Below are positions 8,883 through 16,952 of a stretch of DNA of 43,195 nucleotides, one piece after another. The DNA is from a gamma proteobacterium SCGC AAA007-O20 (GTDB lineage Bacteria; Pseudomonadota; Gammaproteobacteria; PS1; Pseudothioglobaceae): assembly GCA_000213395.2 (NCBI GenBank), contig AFHY01000002.1:38436-81630 (forward strand), given 5' to 3'. The notes under the pieces are model-generated. The model was given only the letters and a program-made list of their open reading frames with translations. It was not told the origin of the DNA and did not search any database. The number at the start of each line of letters is the position of its first letter. Positions within the stretch are counted from its first letter, which is position 1. Both the position numbers and the translations under genes were made by a program.

Positions 8883-10256
8883 CTATAAAGATTTAGTTGA
8901 AATATTATTTGTTTCAAGCCAATCTTTAAACTGACTTTTAATGGAGTTTAGTGCCTCTTTATCACTACCCTCAAAGCGCAACACTAAACAGGGTGTGGTA
9001 TTGGAAGCTCTCACCAAACCCCAACATTTTTCATAGTCTACTCTGACACCATCGAGAGTGTTAATCTCAGAGCCTGGAAAGTCAATACTGTTGGAGAGGG
9101 CCTCCATGGCATCGTATTGTTGGCCTTGTTTATCAAAATGAATATTAATCTCTGGTGTGCTAACACTACTAGGTAATTCAGCAAATATCTCGGCGCAGGT
9201 TTTATCAGTTTTGGAAATTATTTCTAGTAGCCTAGCTCCAGTATAAATAGCGTCATCAAAACCATACCAACGATCATTAAAGAAGATGTGGCCTGACATC
9301 TCTCCTCCGAGCTCTGCATCTGTTTCCTTGAGTTTGTTTTTTATAAAGCTGTGACCGGTACGTGACATAATCGGTTCACCACCATGCTCCAAAATATCTT
9401 TTGGAAGCAATGAGGAACACTTGACATCAAAGATAATTTTAGCCCCAGGCTTTCGACTCAGAACATCCCTTGCATAGAGAATCATTTGCCGATCAGCCCA
9501 TATCACATTGCCATTATTGTCAACCAGACCTAAACGGTCACCATCGCCATCAAAAGCAAGACCCAAATCGGCACCAGTATCGATAACCTCTTTAATTAAA
9601 TCTTCTAAGTTTTCTGGATTTGAGGGATCTGGGTGATGGTTAGGGAACCTACCATCAACCAAACAAAAAAGTTTAGTAACTTTAGCGGTAAGTGATTCAA
9701 ATAATTTAGGTGCAATGTTTCCTGCAATACCATTACCACAATCAACGACAATGCTAAGCTCTCGTTCTAGGACAATGTCAGACTTTATAGTATCCATGTA
9801 GTCTTGGTCAATATTGATTGAGGTCGAAGAACCGGAACCAGAAGAAAATTGTTGGTTGACAATTCTTGAATACAGGTTTTGAATTTTATCAGCTGCGAGT
9901 GTCTCACCAGCAATCATGATTTTAAACCCATTATATTCTGGAGGGTTGTGCGAGCCAGTCACCATGACTCCTGAGCTTGCACCCTTCGTATAGGTTGCGA
10001 AATACACCAGAGGTGTCGGAACCATGCCAATATCAACGACATGACAGCCACTCTCAATGAGTCCAGATATCAGCGATTCAGATAACATAGGTCCCGTCAA
10101 ACGCCCATCTCTTCCGACAACAATACCTCTCTCACCTTGGGCAATTGACTCACTGCCAATAGCCATGCCTATTAATTTAACAACTTCGGGAGTCAACTCT
10201 TTTTCAACAATTCCACGAATATCGTATGCTTTAAAGATCGAACTTGAAATATCCAT
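8883..10256 (-). CDS. algC: Phosphomannomutase/phosphoglucomutase (AlgC type)
   Basis: A 457-residue alpha-D-phosphohexomutase. Domain 1 has the phosphoserine loop VTGSHNPPEYNGFK with Ser102. Domain 2 has the Mg2+ loop FDGDGDR with Asp236, Asp238 and Asp240. Domain 3 has the sugar-binding GEMSGHIFF. Domain 4 has the phosphate-binding RASNTTPCLVLRFEG. It interconverts mannose- or glucose-1-phosphate and the 6-phosphates through a bisphosphate intermediate, supplying GDP-mannose and UDP-glucose for surface polysaccharide. Length and motifs fit the dual-specificity AlgC group rather than GlmM. Divergent from rseC across only 57 bases that contain an inverted repeat. Confidence 0.92.
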   Translation of the reverse strand: MDISSSIFKAYDIRGIVEKELTPEVVKLIGMAIGSESIAQGERGIVVGRDGRLTGPMLSESLISGLIESGCHVVDIGMVPTPLVYFATYTKGASSGVMVTGSHNPPEYNGFKIMIAGETLAADKIQNLYSRIVNQQFSSGSGSSTSINIDQDYMDTIKSDIVLERELSIVVDCGNGIAGNIAPKLFESLTAKVTKLFCLVDGRFPNHHPDPSNPENLEDLIKEVIDTGADLGLAFDGDGDRLGLVDNNGNVIWADRQMILYARDVLSRKPGAKIIFDVKCSSLLPKDILEHGGEPIMSRTGHSFIKNKLKETDAELGGEMSGHIFFNDRWYGFDDAIYTGARLLEIISKTDKTCAEIFAELPSSVSTPEINIHFDKQGQQYDAMEALSNSIDFPGSEINTLDGVRVDYEKCWGLVRASNTTPCLVLRFEGSDKEALNSIKSQFKDWLETNNISTKSL

Positions 10257-10264
10257 TAAAATAG

Positions 10265-10297
10265 TTGATAAAATAAGCGTAATCTCTATTTTATCAA
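10265..10297. promoter_or_regulatory. 11-bp perfect inverted repeat between divergent algC and rseC
   Basis: TTGATAAAATA (10265-10275) is matched exactly by TATTTTATCAA (10287-10297), with an 11-base spacer. It fills most of the 57-base divergent intergenic region. Each arm also contains TAAAAT, a fair -10 hexamer, pointing outward, which would give symmetric leaders of roughly 25-35 bases for the two genes. A dimeric regulator site or overlapping divergent promoters are both plausible. It is not a terminator, because no gene ends here. Confidence 0.5.
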
Positions 10298-10313
10298 AGA
10301 ATGATTTTAGAAA

Positions 10314-10691
10314 ATGAAAGAAGATTTTGAAGTAATTGAAATAACACGCGACTCGATGACCATCAAAGCTGATAGACAGAGTGGTTGTAATTCGTGCTCT
10401 TCAAAAAGTGCATGCGGTACTGGAGTTCTTTCGGATTTATTTTCAGGCTTCAGTCTGTTTAAAAGACCTTTACAGAAGGGCGTAAAGGCAGGTGATACCA
10501 TTACTTTAGAGATTTCATCGAAAGAACTTTTTTTTCGTGCTAGCCAGCTCTATCTTATGCCTTTGTTGGCCTTATTTGTTGGTGCTTATCTTTCAAATCT
10601 TATTTTTCCTTCAAATGATATTGTTCAAACTCTAGTTGGCCTGTCATCCCTTGCAGTCAGTCTAGTGCTGTTAAGGTTTTTAATTAGGTAA
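10314..10691 (+). CDS. rseC: SoxR-reducing system protein RseC
   Basis: A 125-residue membrane protein. The N-terminal cytoplasmic part carries the RseC cysteine pattern CNSCSSKSACG, followed by a loop and two transmembrane helices (about 72-92 and 102-122) separated by a short polar turn. In E. coli RseC helps keep SoxR reduced together with the Rsx complex and sits after rseB in the rpoE operon; here neither rpoE nor rseAB is adjacent. The start follows the divergent region shared with algC. No clear Shine-Dalgarno sequence is seen. Confidence 0.88.
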   Translation: MKEDFEVIEITRDSMTIKADRQSGCNSCSSKSACGTGVLSDLFSGFSLFKRPLQKGVKAGDTITLEISSKELFFRASQLYLMPLLALFVGAYLSNLIFPSNDIVQTLVGLSSLAVSLVLLRFLIR

Positions 10692-10769
10692 ATTTAGCTT
10701 CAATTATTAGGGATAATAATCGCGAAAGTTGAAATAAAGAGCATCTTTGATTGAATTTAATTATATTGT

Positions 10770-13418
10770 ATGTCTGAAAAAGATATCGATCCCCAGGAAA
10801 CTACGGAATGGCTTGAAGCGTTCAGGTCTGTTGCTAGATTTGAGGGAGAAGATCGAGCAAAATACATCCTTCAGAAGCTCATGGATATGGCCCATGAAGA
10901 TGGAATGGATCTTCCAGAAGGTGTCAACACGGCCTACCTTAACTCAATTCCTGTAGAACAAGAAACTGAACAAGTTGTCAATGAGATTGAACATAGGATT
11001 AAGTCAATTATCCGTTGGAATGCGATGATTATGGTCGTTAAGGCGAACCAAGTTTCAACTGAGTTGGGAGGTCATATTGCTTCATTTGCCTCATGCGCTA
11101 CACTTTATGAGGTTGGTTTTAATCACTTTTATCGTGGTAGTGGGTTGGATCAGGGAGCTGACTTAGTCTTCTTCCAAGGCCACATTGCTCCTGGCATCTA
11201 CTCAAGAGCCTTCTTGGAGGGAAGAATTACTGAACAACAGATGCTGAACTTCAGACAGGAGGCTAACCAAGAAGGTCTATCCTCTTATCCACATCCATGG
11301 TTAATGCCTAATTTCTGGGAATTTCCGACTGTTTCTATGGGTCTTGGTCCGATTATGGCTATTTTCCAGGCACGATTCATGAAATACCTTCATCACCGTG
11401 AAATCATAAAGACTGACAAGAGAACTGTTTGGGCTTATATAGGTGATGGTGAGACCGATGAACCAGAATCAATGGGCGCGATTTCGTTGGCTGGTAGGGA
11501 AAAACTCGATAATCTTATTTTCGTGATTAATTGTAACCTTCAACGCTTAGATGGACCTGTTCGTGGTAATGGAAAGATAATTCAAGAATTAGAAGGAATG
11601 TTTCGTGGTGCTGGCTGGAATGTTATCAAGGTTATCTGGGGTAGGGGATGGGACAAACTCCTTGCAAATGACACCTCTGGGCTTTTAAAGCAGCGCATGG
11701 AGGAAGTTGTTGATGGTGAGTATCAGGCTTATAAAGCAAAAGATGGAGGTTATGTTCGGAAACATTTTTTTGGGAAATATCCTGAACTTTTAAAGCTCGT
11801 TGAGCATATGTCCGATGAGGAGATTTTTGCACTCACCCGTGGCGGTCATGATCCAAATAAGATTTATCAGGCATATAAGAAGGCGACGGAACATGTTGGA
11901 CAACCTACAGTGATCTTGGCAAAGACCGTCAAGGGTTATGGGATGGGCGAAGCAGGAGAGGGAAAAAATACCACCCATAGTCAAAAGAAATTAGGCGTAG
12001 AAGCTTTAATTAAAGTAGCCAAAAGATTCGACATTCCTGTCACTGAAAAGGATGCAGAGGAGCTTAATTTTTATAGGCCCGATGAAGATAGTGAAGAGTT
12101 AATATACTTGAGGCAACGTCGAGAAGCATTGGGTGGATATTTACCAAGCAGAAGTTTTAAGTTAGAGAAGTTCAATATACCAAAATTAGAAGTTTTTAAG
12201 CCATTACTAGGATCTAGTGGCAAAAAGGAAATGTCCAGCACAAAGGCCTTTGTGCGCTTCCTGTCACTATTAATTAGAGATAAAGAACTTGGTCCAAGAG
12301 TGGTGCCTATCGTTCCAGATGAAGCCAGAACTTTTGGCATGGAGGGTCTGTTCAGGCAGATGGGTATTTATTCTTCCTCAGGGCAACTCTATGAACCTGA
12401 AGACTCGGACACAGTGATGTGGTACAAGGAGGACATAAAGGGACAGGTTTTGCAAGAGGGTATCAATGAGGCGGGTGCAATTTCTGACTGGATAGCGGCA
12501 GCAACCTCTTATGCATCTCACAATGTCACCATGATTCCGTTTTATATCTATTACTCAAAGTTTGGTTTTCAGAGAGTTGGAGATCTTGCTTGGGCAGCCG
12601 GAGATATGCGAGCCAAAGGTTTCTTGTTGGGAGGTACTGCTGGTAGAACAACTCTGGCCGGTGAAGGTTTACAGCACCAGGATGGGGACTCACTGGTTGT
12701 TGCAAATACGATTCCAAACTGTGTCTCCTATGACCCAACCTATGCCTATGAGCTTGCAGTCATTATTCGCGACGGTATGCAACGTATGTACGAAAAGATG
12801 GAAAATATTTTTTATTACATCACCTTAATGAATGAGGCCTACATTCACCCTGCAATGCCAAAAGGGGCAGAAGAAGGCATTATTAAAGGAATGTATCCTT
12901 TAAAAACGGTTGGAAAATCTAAAGTCGAAGTTCAATTACTGGGAAGTGGAGCCATTCTTAGGGAGGTTGAAAAGGCTGCAGACAAGCTTGACAAGGATTG
13001 GGGTGTCAAATCCCATATCTGGAGCGTTACTAGTTTTAATGAAATAACCCGCGAAGCCCAGTCTGTTGACCGTGACAACCTTTTTCAAGAGGGCGATAAC
13101 AAGAAAACGCCATACATTACAGAATGTCTGCAGAAATCCAAAGGTCCTGTGATTGCTGCAACTGACTATATGCGAAATTACGCTGAACAGATTCGTAAAT
13201 ATGTACCGGCACATTATGAGGTCTTAGGAACTGACGGTTATGGTCGGTCAGACTCTCGTCAAGAGTTAAGGTACTTCTTTGAAATAAATGCCAACTATAT
13301 CACTTATGTTGTATTGAAGGCGCTCGTTGATGATGGAATCTTGGATTCAAAGACACTTAAAAGTGCAATAAAAAAACTTAAAATTGACAAGAAAAAATCA
13401 AACCCCATGTATACCTAA
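10770..13418 (+). CDS. aceE: Pyruvate dehydrogenase E1 component, homodimeric type
   Basis: An 882-residue thiamine-diphosphate enzyme of the single-chain AceE type (E. coli 887). It decarboxylates pyruvate and acetylates the lipoyl groups of E2. Seen: the ThDP/Mg motif from GDGETDEPESMGAISLAGRE to NCNLQRLDGPVRGN, the regulatory-loop region YGMGEAGEGKNTTHSQKK, and the C-terminal ATDYMRNYAEQI. The upstream out-of-frame ORF at 10747 overlaps this start and is not real. Usually aceF and lpd follow immediately; here a tiny ORF and an MFS gene follow, so E2 and E3 must be elsewhere. I see no PdhR-like operator. Confidence in identity is very high. Confidence 0.97.
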   Translation: MSEKDIDPQETTEWLEAFRSVARFEGEDRAKYILQKLMDMAHEDGMDLPEGVNTAYLNSIPVEQETEQVVNEIEHRIKSIIRWNAMIMVVKANQVSTELGGHIASFASCATLYEVGFNHFYRGSGLDQGADLVFFQGHIAPGIYSRAFLEGRITEQQMLNFRQEANQEGLSSYPHPWLMPNFWEFPTVSMGLGPIMAIFQARFMKYLHHREIIKTDKRTVWAYIGDGETDEPESMGAISLAGREKLDNLIFVINCNLQRLDGPVRGNGKIIQELEGMFRGAGWNVIKVIWGRGWDKLLANDTSGLLKQRMEEVVDGEYQAYKAKDGGYVRKHFFGKYPELLKLVEHMSDEEIFALTRGGHDPNKIYQAYKKATEHVGQPTVILAKTVKGYGMGEAGEGKNTTHSQKKLGVEALIKVAKRFDIPVTEKDAEELNFYRPDEDSEELIYLRQRREALGGYLPSRSFKLEKFNIPKLEVFKPLLGSSGKKEMSSTKAFVRFLSLLIRDKELGPRVVPIVPDEARTFGMEGLFRQMGIYSSSGQLYEPEDSDTVMWYKEDIKGQVLQEGINEAGAISDWIAAATSYASHNVTMIPFYIYYSKFGFQRVGDLAWAAGDMRAKGFLLGGTAGRTTLAGEGLQHQDGDSLVVANTIPNCVSYDPTYAYELAVIIRDGMQRMYEKMENIFYYITLMNEAYIHPAMPKGAEEGIIKGMYPLKTVGKSKVEVQLLGSGAILREVEKAADKLDKDWGVKSHIWSVTSFNEITREAQSVDRDNLFQEGDNKKTPYITECLQKSKGPVIAATDYMRNYAEQIRKYVPAHYEVLGTDGYGRSDSRQELRYFFEINANYITYVVLKALVDDGILDSKTLKSAIKKLKIDKKKSNPMYT

Positions 13419-13441
13419 CGACTAGGAAGGAGTTTCAACTG

Positions 13442-13510
13442 ATGAAACTGCTCATTCAGTTAAAAAGATTGTTTCCTATAAAGATTAATAGTTGGGCAAT
13501 TAATGACTGA
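13442..13510 (+). CDS. Possible 22-residue micro-ORF ahead of the MFS gene
   Basis: An ATG at 13442 lies nine bases after a perfect AAGGAG (13427-13432), the best ribosome-binding site near here. It encodes the basic peptide MKLLIQLKRLFPIKINSWAI plus Asn-Asp and stops with a TGA at 13508-13510 inside the MFS start region, so it overlaps that gene by 8 bases in another frame. The MFS ATG itself has no Shine-Dalgarno. This could be a leader peptide that couples translation, or a fortuitous ORF. No homology is recognised. The same stretch contains AGTTTCA/TGAAACT (13432-13450), able to hide the start in a hairpin. Confidence 0.35.
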   Translation: MKLLIQLKRLFPIKINSWAIND

Positions 13511-14660
13511 AAATAAATCAAATAACAGAACCATATTTAGCTGTTTTCTTGGCGCTTTTCTAATGCTTTTTCAGATTGGAGTTTATTTTGTTTATATCCC
13601 CTGGAATATTGAAAGGTTACAAATTTCCGAATCAGAATTAGGATTAGGACTTCTGGTTTTTGGTATTTCAAATCTCATTAGTAATCAGATTTCAGGTAGA
13701 TATATTGTGCCAAATATTGGTACAAAAAATTCCATGGTTTTAGGTCTTTTTATTATCGCTTTTTGTCCCTTGATTTTAGTATCAGCACCTAATTACCTAT
13801 CATTTTTGTTGGCTTACATACCGTTTGGGATTGGTGTTGGATTATTCCATCCTTCAGCGCAATCTCAAATCTCCATGATTGAGAATAAAACATCTCGAAT
13901 AATTACACCACTATATCAAGCAGCATTCAGTGCCGGATCATTGGTAGGAGCTATTGCAGCAGCTTTTTTTATAAAAAATATGAGTGATCCTCGCCTAATA
14001 TTTTTATTGTTAGGTTTGGTGTTGACTCTAGGTTCAATAGCTATTTTCAGGTTAGGATTAGTAAAGAATTTAGAAATCCTTGAAAAAACTCCAAGATTTA
14101 AGTTACCAAAAAACAATATATTAATTTTCGGATTTCTCTTGATGATGAATTATGGAACCATGGGTATTATTCTTGATTGGTCTGCGCTTTGGTTAACAAG
14201 AGATTTTTTAGCTCCTCTTTTTATAGGAGGAATTATTATTATTGTATTTAATATTGGCGAAATTGTTTCTAGACTATTAGCTTCAAAGTTAATAAAAAGC
14301 TCTAGTGAGAGATTTGTTGGAGGATATCTAAGTATATTTTCTGGAATTATTCTATTTCTCTGCATAATGACGTCAAATTTATTTGTCATCGTTGTCGGTA
14401 TGGTAATTTTTGGTTTTGGTACTGCAAATTTTGCTGCAATTGTCATACGCCAAGCCATCAACATAACTGACGAACCAATCCCTTTGACTGTTTCAAATTT
14501 AGTCACTCTCGGTTTTGCTGGTTTTATTTTTGGACCTGCCCTTGTAGGTTATTTGGCAGAATACTTAGGTCTAACTTTTAACATGTATCTTCTTAGTGTC
14601 ATTTGGGGACTAAATGGTGTGGCTCTTCTTGTTATGATGAAGCGTTTAAAATACTCCTAG
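13503..14660 (+). CDS. Major facilitator superfamily transporter
   Basis: A 385-residue, very hydrophobic protein with about 12 predicted transmembrane helices in two halves joined by a central loop near residue 195 (KNLEILEKTPRFKLPKNN). It follows the pattern of the small YbjJ-like MFS_1 group: a short polar N-terminus, GRYIVPNIGTKNSMVLGL as the loop 2-3 motif, and GFGTANFAAIVIRQA in the C-half. Substrate and direction cannot be inferred. It is probably translated through coupling with the micro-ORF just upstream, since no ribosome-binding site is visible at its own ATG. Converges with the YbdK gene six bases away. Confidence 0.85.
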   Translation: MTENKSNNRTIFSCFLGAFLMLFQIGVYFVYIPWNIERLQISESELGLGLLVFGISNLISNQISGRYIVPNIGTKNSMVLGLFIIAFCPLILVSAPNYLSFLLAYIPFGIGVGLFHPSAQSQISMIENKTSRIITPLYQAAFSAGSLVGAIAAAFFIKNMSDPRLIFLLLGLVLTLGSIAIFRLGLVKNLEILEKTPRFKLPKNNILIFGFLLMMNYGTMGIILDWSALWLTRDFLAPLFIGGIIIIVFNIGEIVSRLLASKLIKSSSERFVGGYLSIFSGIILFLCIMTSNLFVIVVGMVIFGFGTANFAAIVIRQAINITDEPIPLTVSNLVTLGFAGFIFGPALVGYLAEYLGLTFNMYLLSVIWGLNGVALLVMMKRLKYS

Positions 14661-14666
14661 AAATAG

Positions 14667-15803
14667 TTATAGATCTGCGGCAGTTTCACTGATCAGCTTA
14701 TCCACCACATCTTTAAGTGCATCTTCTTTATTTTTACCGGCAGCAATCGATAATTGGTAGGTTTTAAGTTGACGGTGAGCGCTTGTTCCTCGGCTTAAAA
14801 TATCCTTCGTAGCAGCAACTTCAGATTCACATCCGAGAGATTTTGCATCCTCAAACGTAAGCTCTATGAATTCATCGAGTAATTGTTCGAAGGGAACAAT
14901 ACTGCCTATGCCGAAATCGATTAGCCCCTCGTCAAAACTATAGCGCATCGCACGCCAGCGATTCTCCCTAATCAGCATAGGGCTGTAGTCACGCCAACGC
15001 TGATTTTTAAGTCTTAGTCGGTAGAGCATGCGTATTGTAGAAACAAGTATGGCTGCTAGGGAGATTGCATCGTCCATGCGTGTACAGACATCCATAATGC
15101 GTGTCTCAAGTGTAGGGTATTTTGCGCTTGGTCGCAGGTCCCACCAAATTTTGGTTGAGTCTTCTATGACACCAGCATTGATCAAGATTTGTATATGTCG
15201 CTGATATTCAGCGTAACTCTTAAATTCAGCAGGCAACCCTGTCCTCGGTAAATTATCAAAGATGGTTAAACGATAACTCTTTAGTCCGGTATCCTCGCCA
15301 TGCCAGAAAGGCGATGAACAGGATAATGCCAGTAGGTGGGGTAGTAAATAGGTGAGTTGACTCATTAAATCAATACGCAATTCATCGTCATTAATACCGA
15401 CATGAACATGCATACCACAGATAACCATTCTCCTTGCAACCGCCTGCATTTCAGTTGTTAGCAATTCATAACGATCTTTTGATGTCAGTTCTTGCTCGGA
15501 CCAGCGACTAAACGGATGTGTCGAACAAGCAATCGGGGCTATACCGTGTCGACTTGTTACTTCAATGATGTTTTTACGTAATTTCGCAAGGTCTTCTCTA
15601 GCTTCCTGGATGTTGTTACATACCTTCGTGCCAATTTCAATCTGAGAGCGCAAAAGTTCGTTGGTGACCTGATGACCGAGTAATTCCTTGCAATCACTCA
15701 ACAAAGATTTTGGAGGATCAACGACAAGGCTGCGGGTCTCCTTATCAACCAACAGATATTCCTCTTCGATACCTAGCGTGAATTGTGGCTCATCAATTAT
15801 CAT
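14667..15803 (-). CDS. Carboxylate-amine ligase, YbdK type (GCS2 family)
   Basis: A 378-residue ATP-dependent carboxylate-amine ligase, close to E. coli YbdK in length (372). It opens FTLGIEEEYLLVDKETRSLV, the GCS2 ATP/Mg motif, and contains CGMHVHVGI and the metal-binding AKYPTLETRIMDVCTR. YbdK has weak glutamate-cysteine ligase activity in vitro, but its physiological role is uncertain. The start overlaps the stop of the upstream amidohydrolase by four bases, so the two are translationally coupled. Together they suggest making and breaking an amide bond to glutamate or a similar acid, but the substrate is unknown. Confidence 0.88.
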   Translation of the reverse strand: MIIDEPQFTLGIEEEYLLVDKETRSLVVDPPKSLLSDCKELLGHQVTNELLRSQIEIGTKVCNNIQEAREDLAKLRKNIIEVTSRHGIAPIACSTHPFSRWSEQELTSKDRYELLTTEMQAVARRMVICGMHVHVGINDDELRIDLMSQLTYLLPHLLALSCSSPFWHGEDTGLKSYRLTIFDNLPRTGLPAEFKSYAEYQRHIQILINAGVIEDSTKIWWDLRPSAKYPTLETRIMDVCTRMDDAISLAAILVSTIRMLYRLRLKNQRWRDYSPMLIRENRWRAMRYSFDEGLIDFGIGSIVPFEQLLDEFIELTFEDAKSLGCESEVAATKDILSRGTSAHRQLKTYQLSIAAGKNKEDALKDVVDKLISETAADL

Positions 15804-16618
15804 CTTAAAGATTTCTTTGTCTCAATGTTTTTTGGTCTAGCAGATATTGTATATGTACTAATGATTTCTTTTAGGGTATCCGATACTCGCTTAACACCAT
15901 CATTATGATTAATAAGATCCTGGCATATTTCGATACCCACATGCGGCAATCCAACTGATTCAGCGTGAAAATCAATTGTGAAATCTTCAGGGTCCTTGCC
16001 TGAGTAAGGTTTATTATCGCCAACCAAATAGCCTGACTCGATAAGTCTAGTTAAAAAAATCTCAGCTGTTAAAGAATCCTTGTCCCAGAGAACACCTATT
16101 TCCCATTCTCGGTCATTGCCATTCATTACAGGAGTGAAGCTATGAATGGAAATAACAACTGGATCAATACCTTGTTTCTTTAGGCGAGCGATCTGATTTT
16201 TGATAGCGTTGTGATAGGGCCAGTAGATTTCTGATGCACGTTTCTCCTTCTCGCTTTCTTGAAGGTGGTGATTGCCAGGTACGTCAACACCATCGCTACA
16301 CTCAAGAAATGCGCTATTATCGATTAACTCACGATTACAGTCTACAATTAGGCGCGAATACTGACAAAGTACCGCAGTTGCACCAAGATTGTCGGCAAGC
16401 GCCTCAGCAACTGCATTTGCACCAATATCGAGTGCAATATGGCTCACTCTATCTAGGTAGTCGAGGCCCAACGTCCCAAGCGAGCGTGGGAACCTATTGC
16501 TGGCATGGTCACAAACCAGCAGAACTGGCAGAATAGCATCCGAATTAAGGATTACAAAAGGAGCTGGATCATCAGGAGTTAGAAGTGTTTCTGTGAGTAC
16601 TTTATTTTCAATTTTCAA
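15800..16618 (-). CDS. N-formylglutamate amidohydrolase family protein
   Basis: A 272-residue FGase-family (COG3931-type) zinc amidohydrolase. Recognisable features are LLVCDHASNRFPRSLGTLGL (33-52), HIALDIGANAVAEALAD, the conserved SRLIVDCNRE, ISIHSFTPVMNG and HVGIEICQDLI near the end. The reference reaction is N-formylglutamate to glutamate plus formate in histidine degradation, but no hut genes are nearby, so another N-acyl amino acid may be cleaved. It is the first gene of a two-gene unit with the YbdK ligase (4-base overlap). 72 bases separate it from slyX upstream. Confidence 0.85.
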   Translation of the reverse strand: MKIENKVLTETLLTPDDPAPFVILNSDAILPVLLVCDHASNRFPRSLGTLGLDYLDRVSHIALDIGANAVAEALADNLGATAVLCQYSRLIVDCNRELIDNSAFLECSDGVDVPGNHHLQESEKEKRASEIYWPYHNAIKNQIARLKKQGIDPVVISIHSFTPVMNGNDREWEIGVLWDKDSLTAEIFLTRLIESGYLVGDNKPYSGKDPEDFTIDFHAESVGLPHVGIEICQDLINHNDGVKRVSDTLKEIISTYTISARPKNIETKKSLR

Positions 16619-16690
16619 TATTTTAATAGGTTTATTATCAATTGCTTTTCATAATATACCAATTGAGTATTGAATACTAAAATAATCTAA

Positions 16691-16900
16691 CTAGTAGTGG
16701 GGAGGTTTGTCATCATTGATGACTTCTTGACCGGATTGAGGACTCTTTAAGATTTCCAGTTTCTCTTTTAACTCTTTAATATGGTTGTTGAGATTTTCTA
16801 TCGTTTCTCCCTGTCGAAAAACAACCATATTTAAATCGTCAAGCATGTGTTGAATGTGTGCAATTTTTTCTTCAAGCGCAATGATTTTATTGTTAGCCAT
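16691..16900 (-). CDS. slyX: SlyX family coiled-coil protein
   Basis: A 69-residue protein that is one long amphipathic helix (about 5-53) with heptads such as IIALEEKIAHIQHML and IENLNNHIKELKEKLEIL, followed by a flexible tail ending in the SlyX hallmark PPHY. Function is not established; the family is conserved in gammaproteobacteria. It stands between the pnp terminator and the amidohydrolase gene, so transcription probably starts in the short gap at 16901-16923 or reads through the terminator. Confidence 0.88.
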   Translation of the reverse strand: MANNKIIALEEKIAHIQHMLDDLNMVVFRQGETIENLNNHIKELKEKLEILKSPQSGQEVINDDKPPHY

Positions 16901-16920
16901 AAAACTTCAATAATTAAAAT

Positions 16921-16945
16921 AAAAAAGCCACCTTGCGGTGGCTTT
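16921..16945 (-). terminator. Rho-independent terminator of pnp
   Basis: AAAGCCACC (16924-16932) pairs perfectly with GGTGGCTTT (16937-16945) around a TTGC loop. On the minus strand the stem is followed by a T-run, about eight bases after the pnp stop. GC-rich stem, tight loop and U-tract are all present, so this is the clearest terminator in the window. The A-run on the other side means it could also work on the plus strand, where no gene needs it. Confidence 0.92.
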
Positions 16946-16952
16946 AAATAAC

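Noticed and set aside
12936..13214. Antisense open frame of 92 codons within aceE
   Set aside because: It lies fully inside a conserved gene on the other strand and has no recognisable motif or ribosome-binding site.
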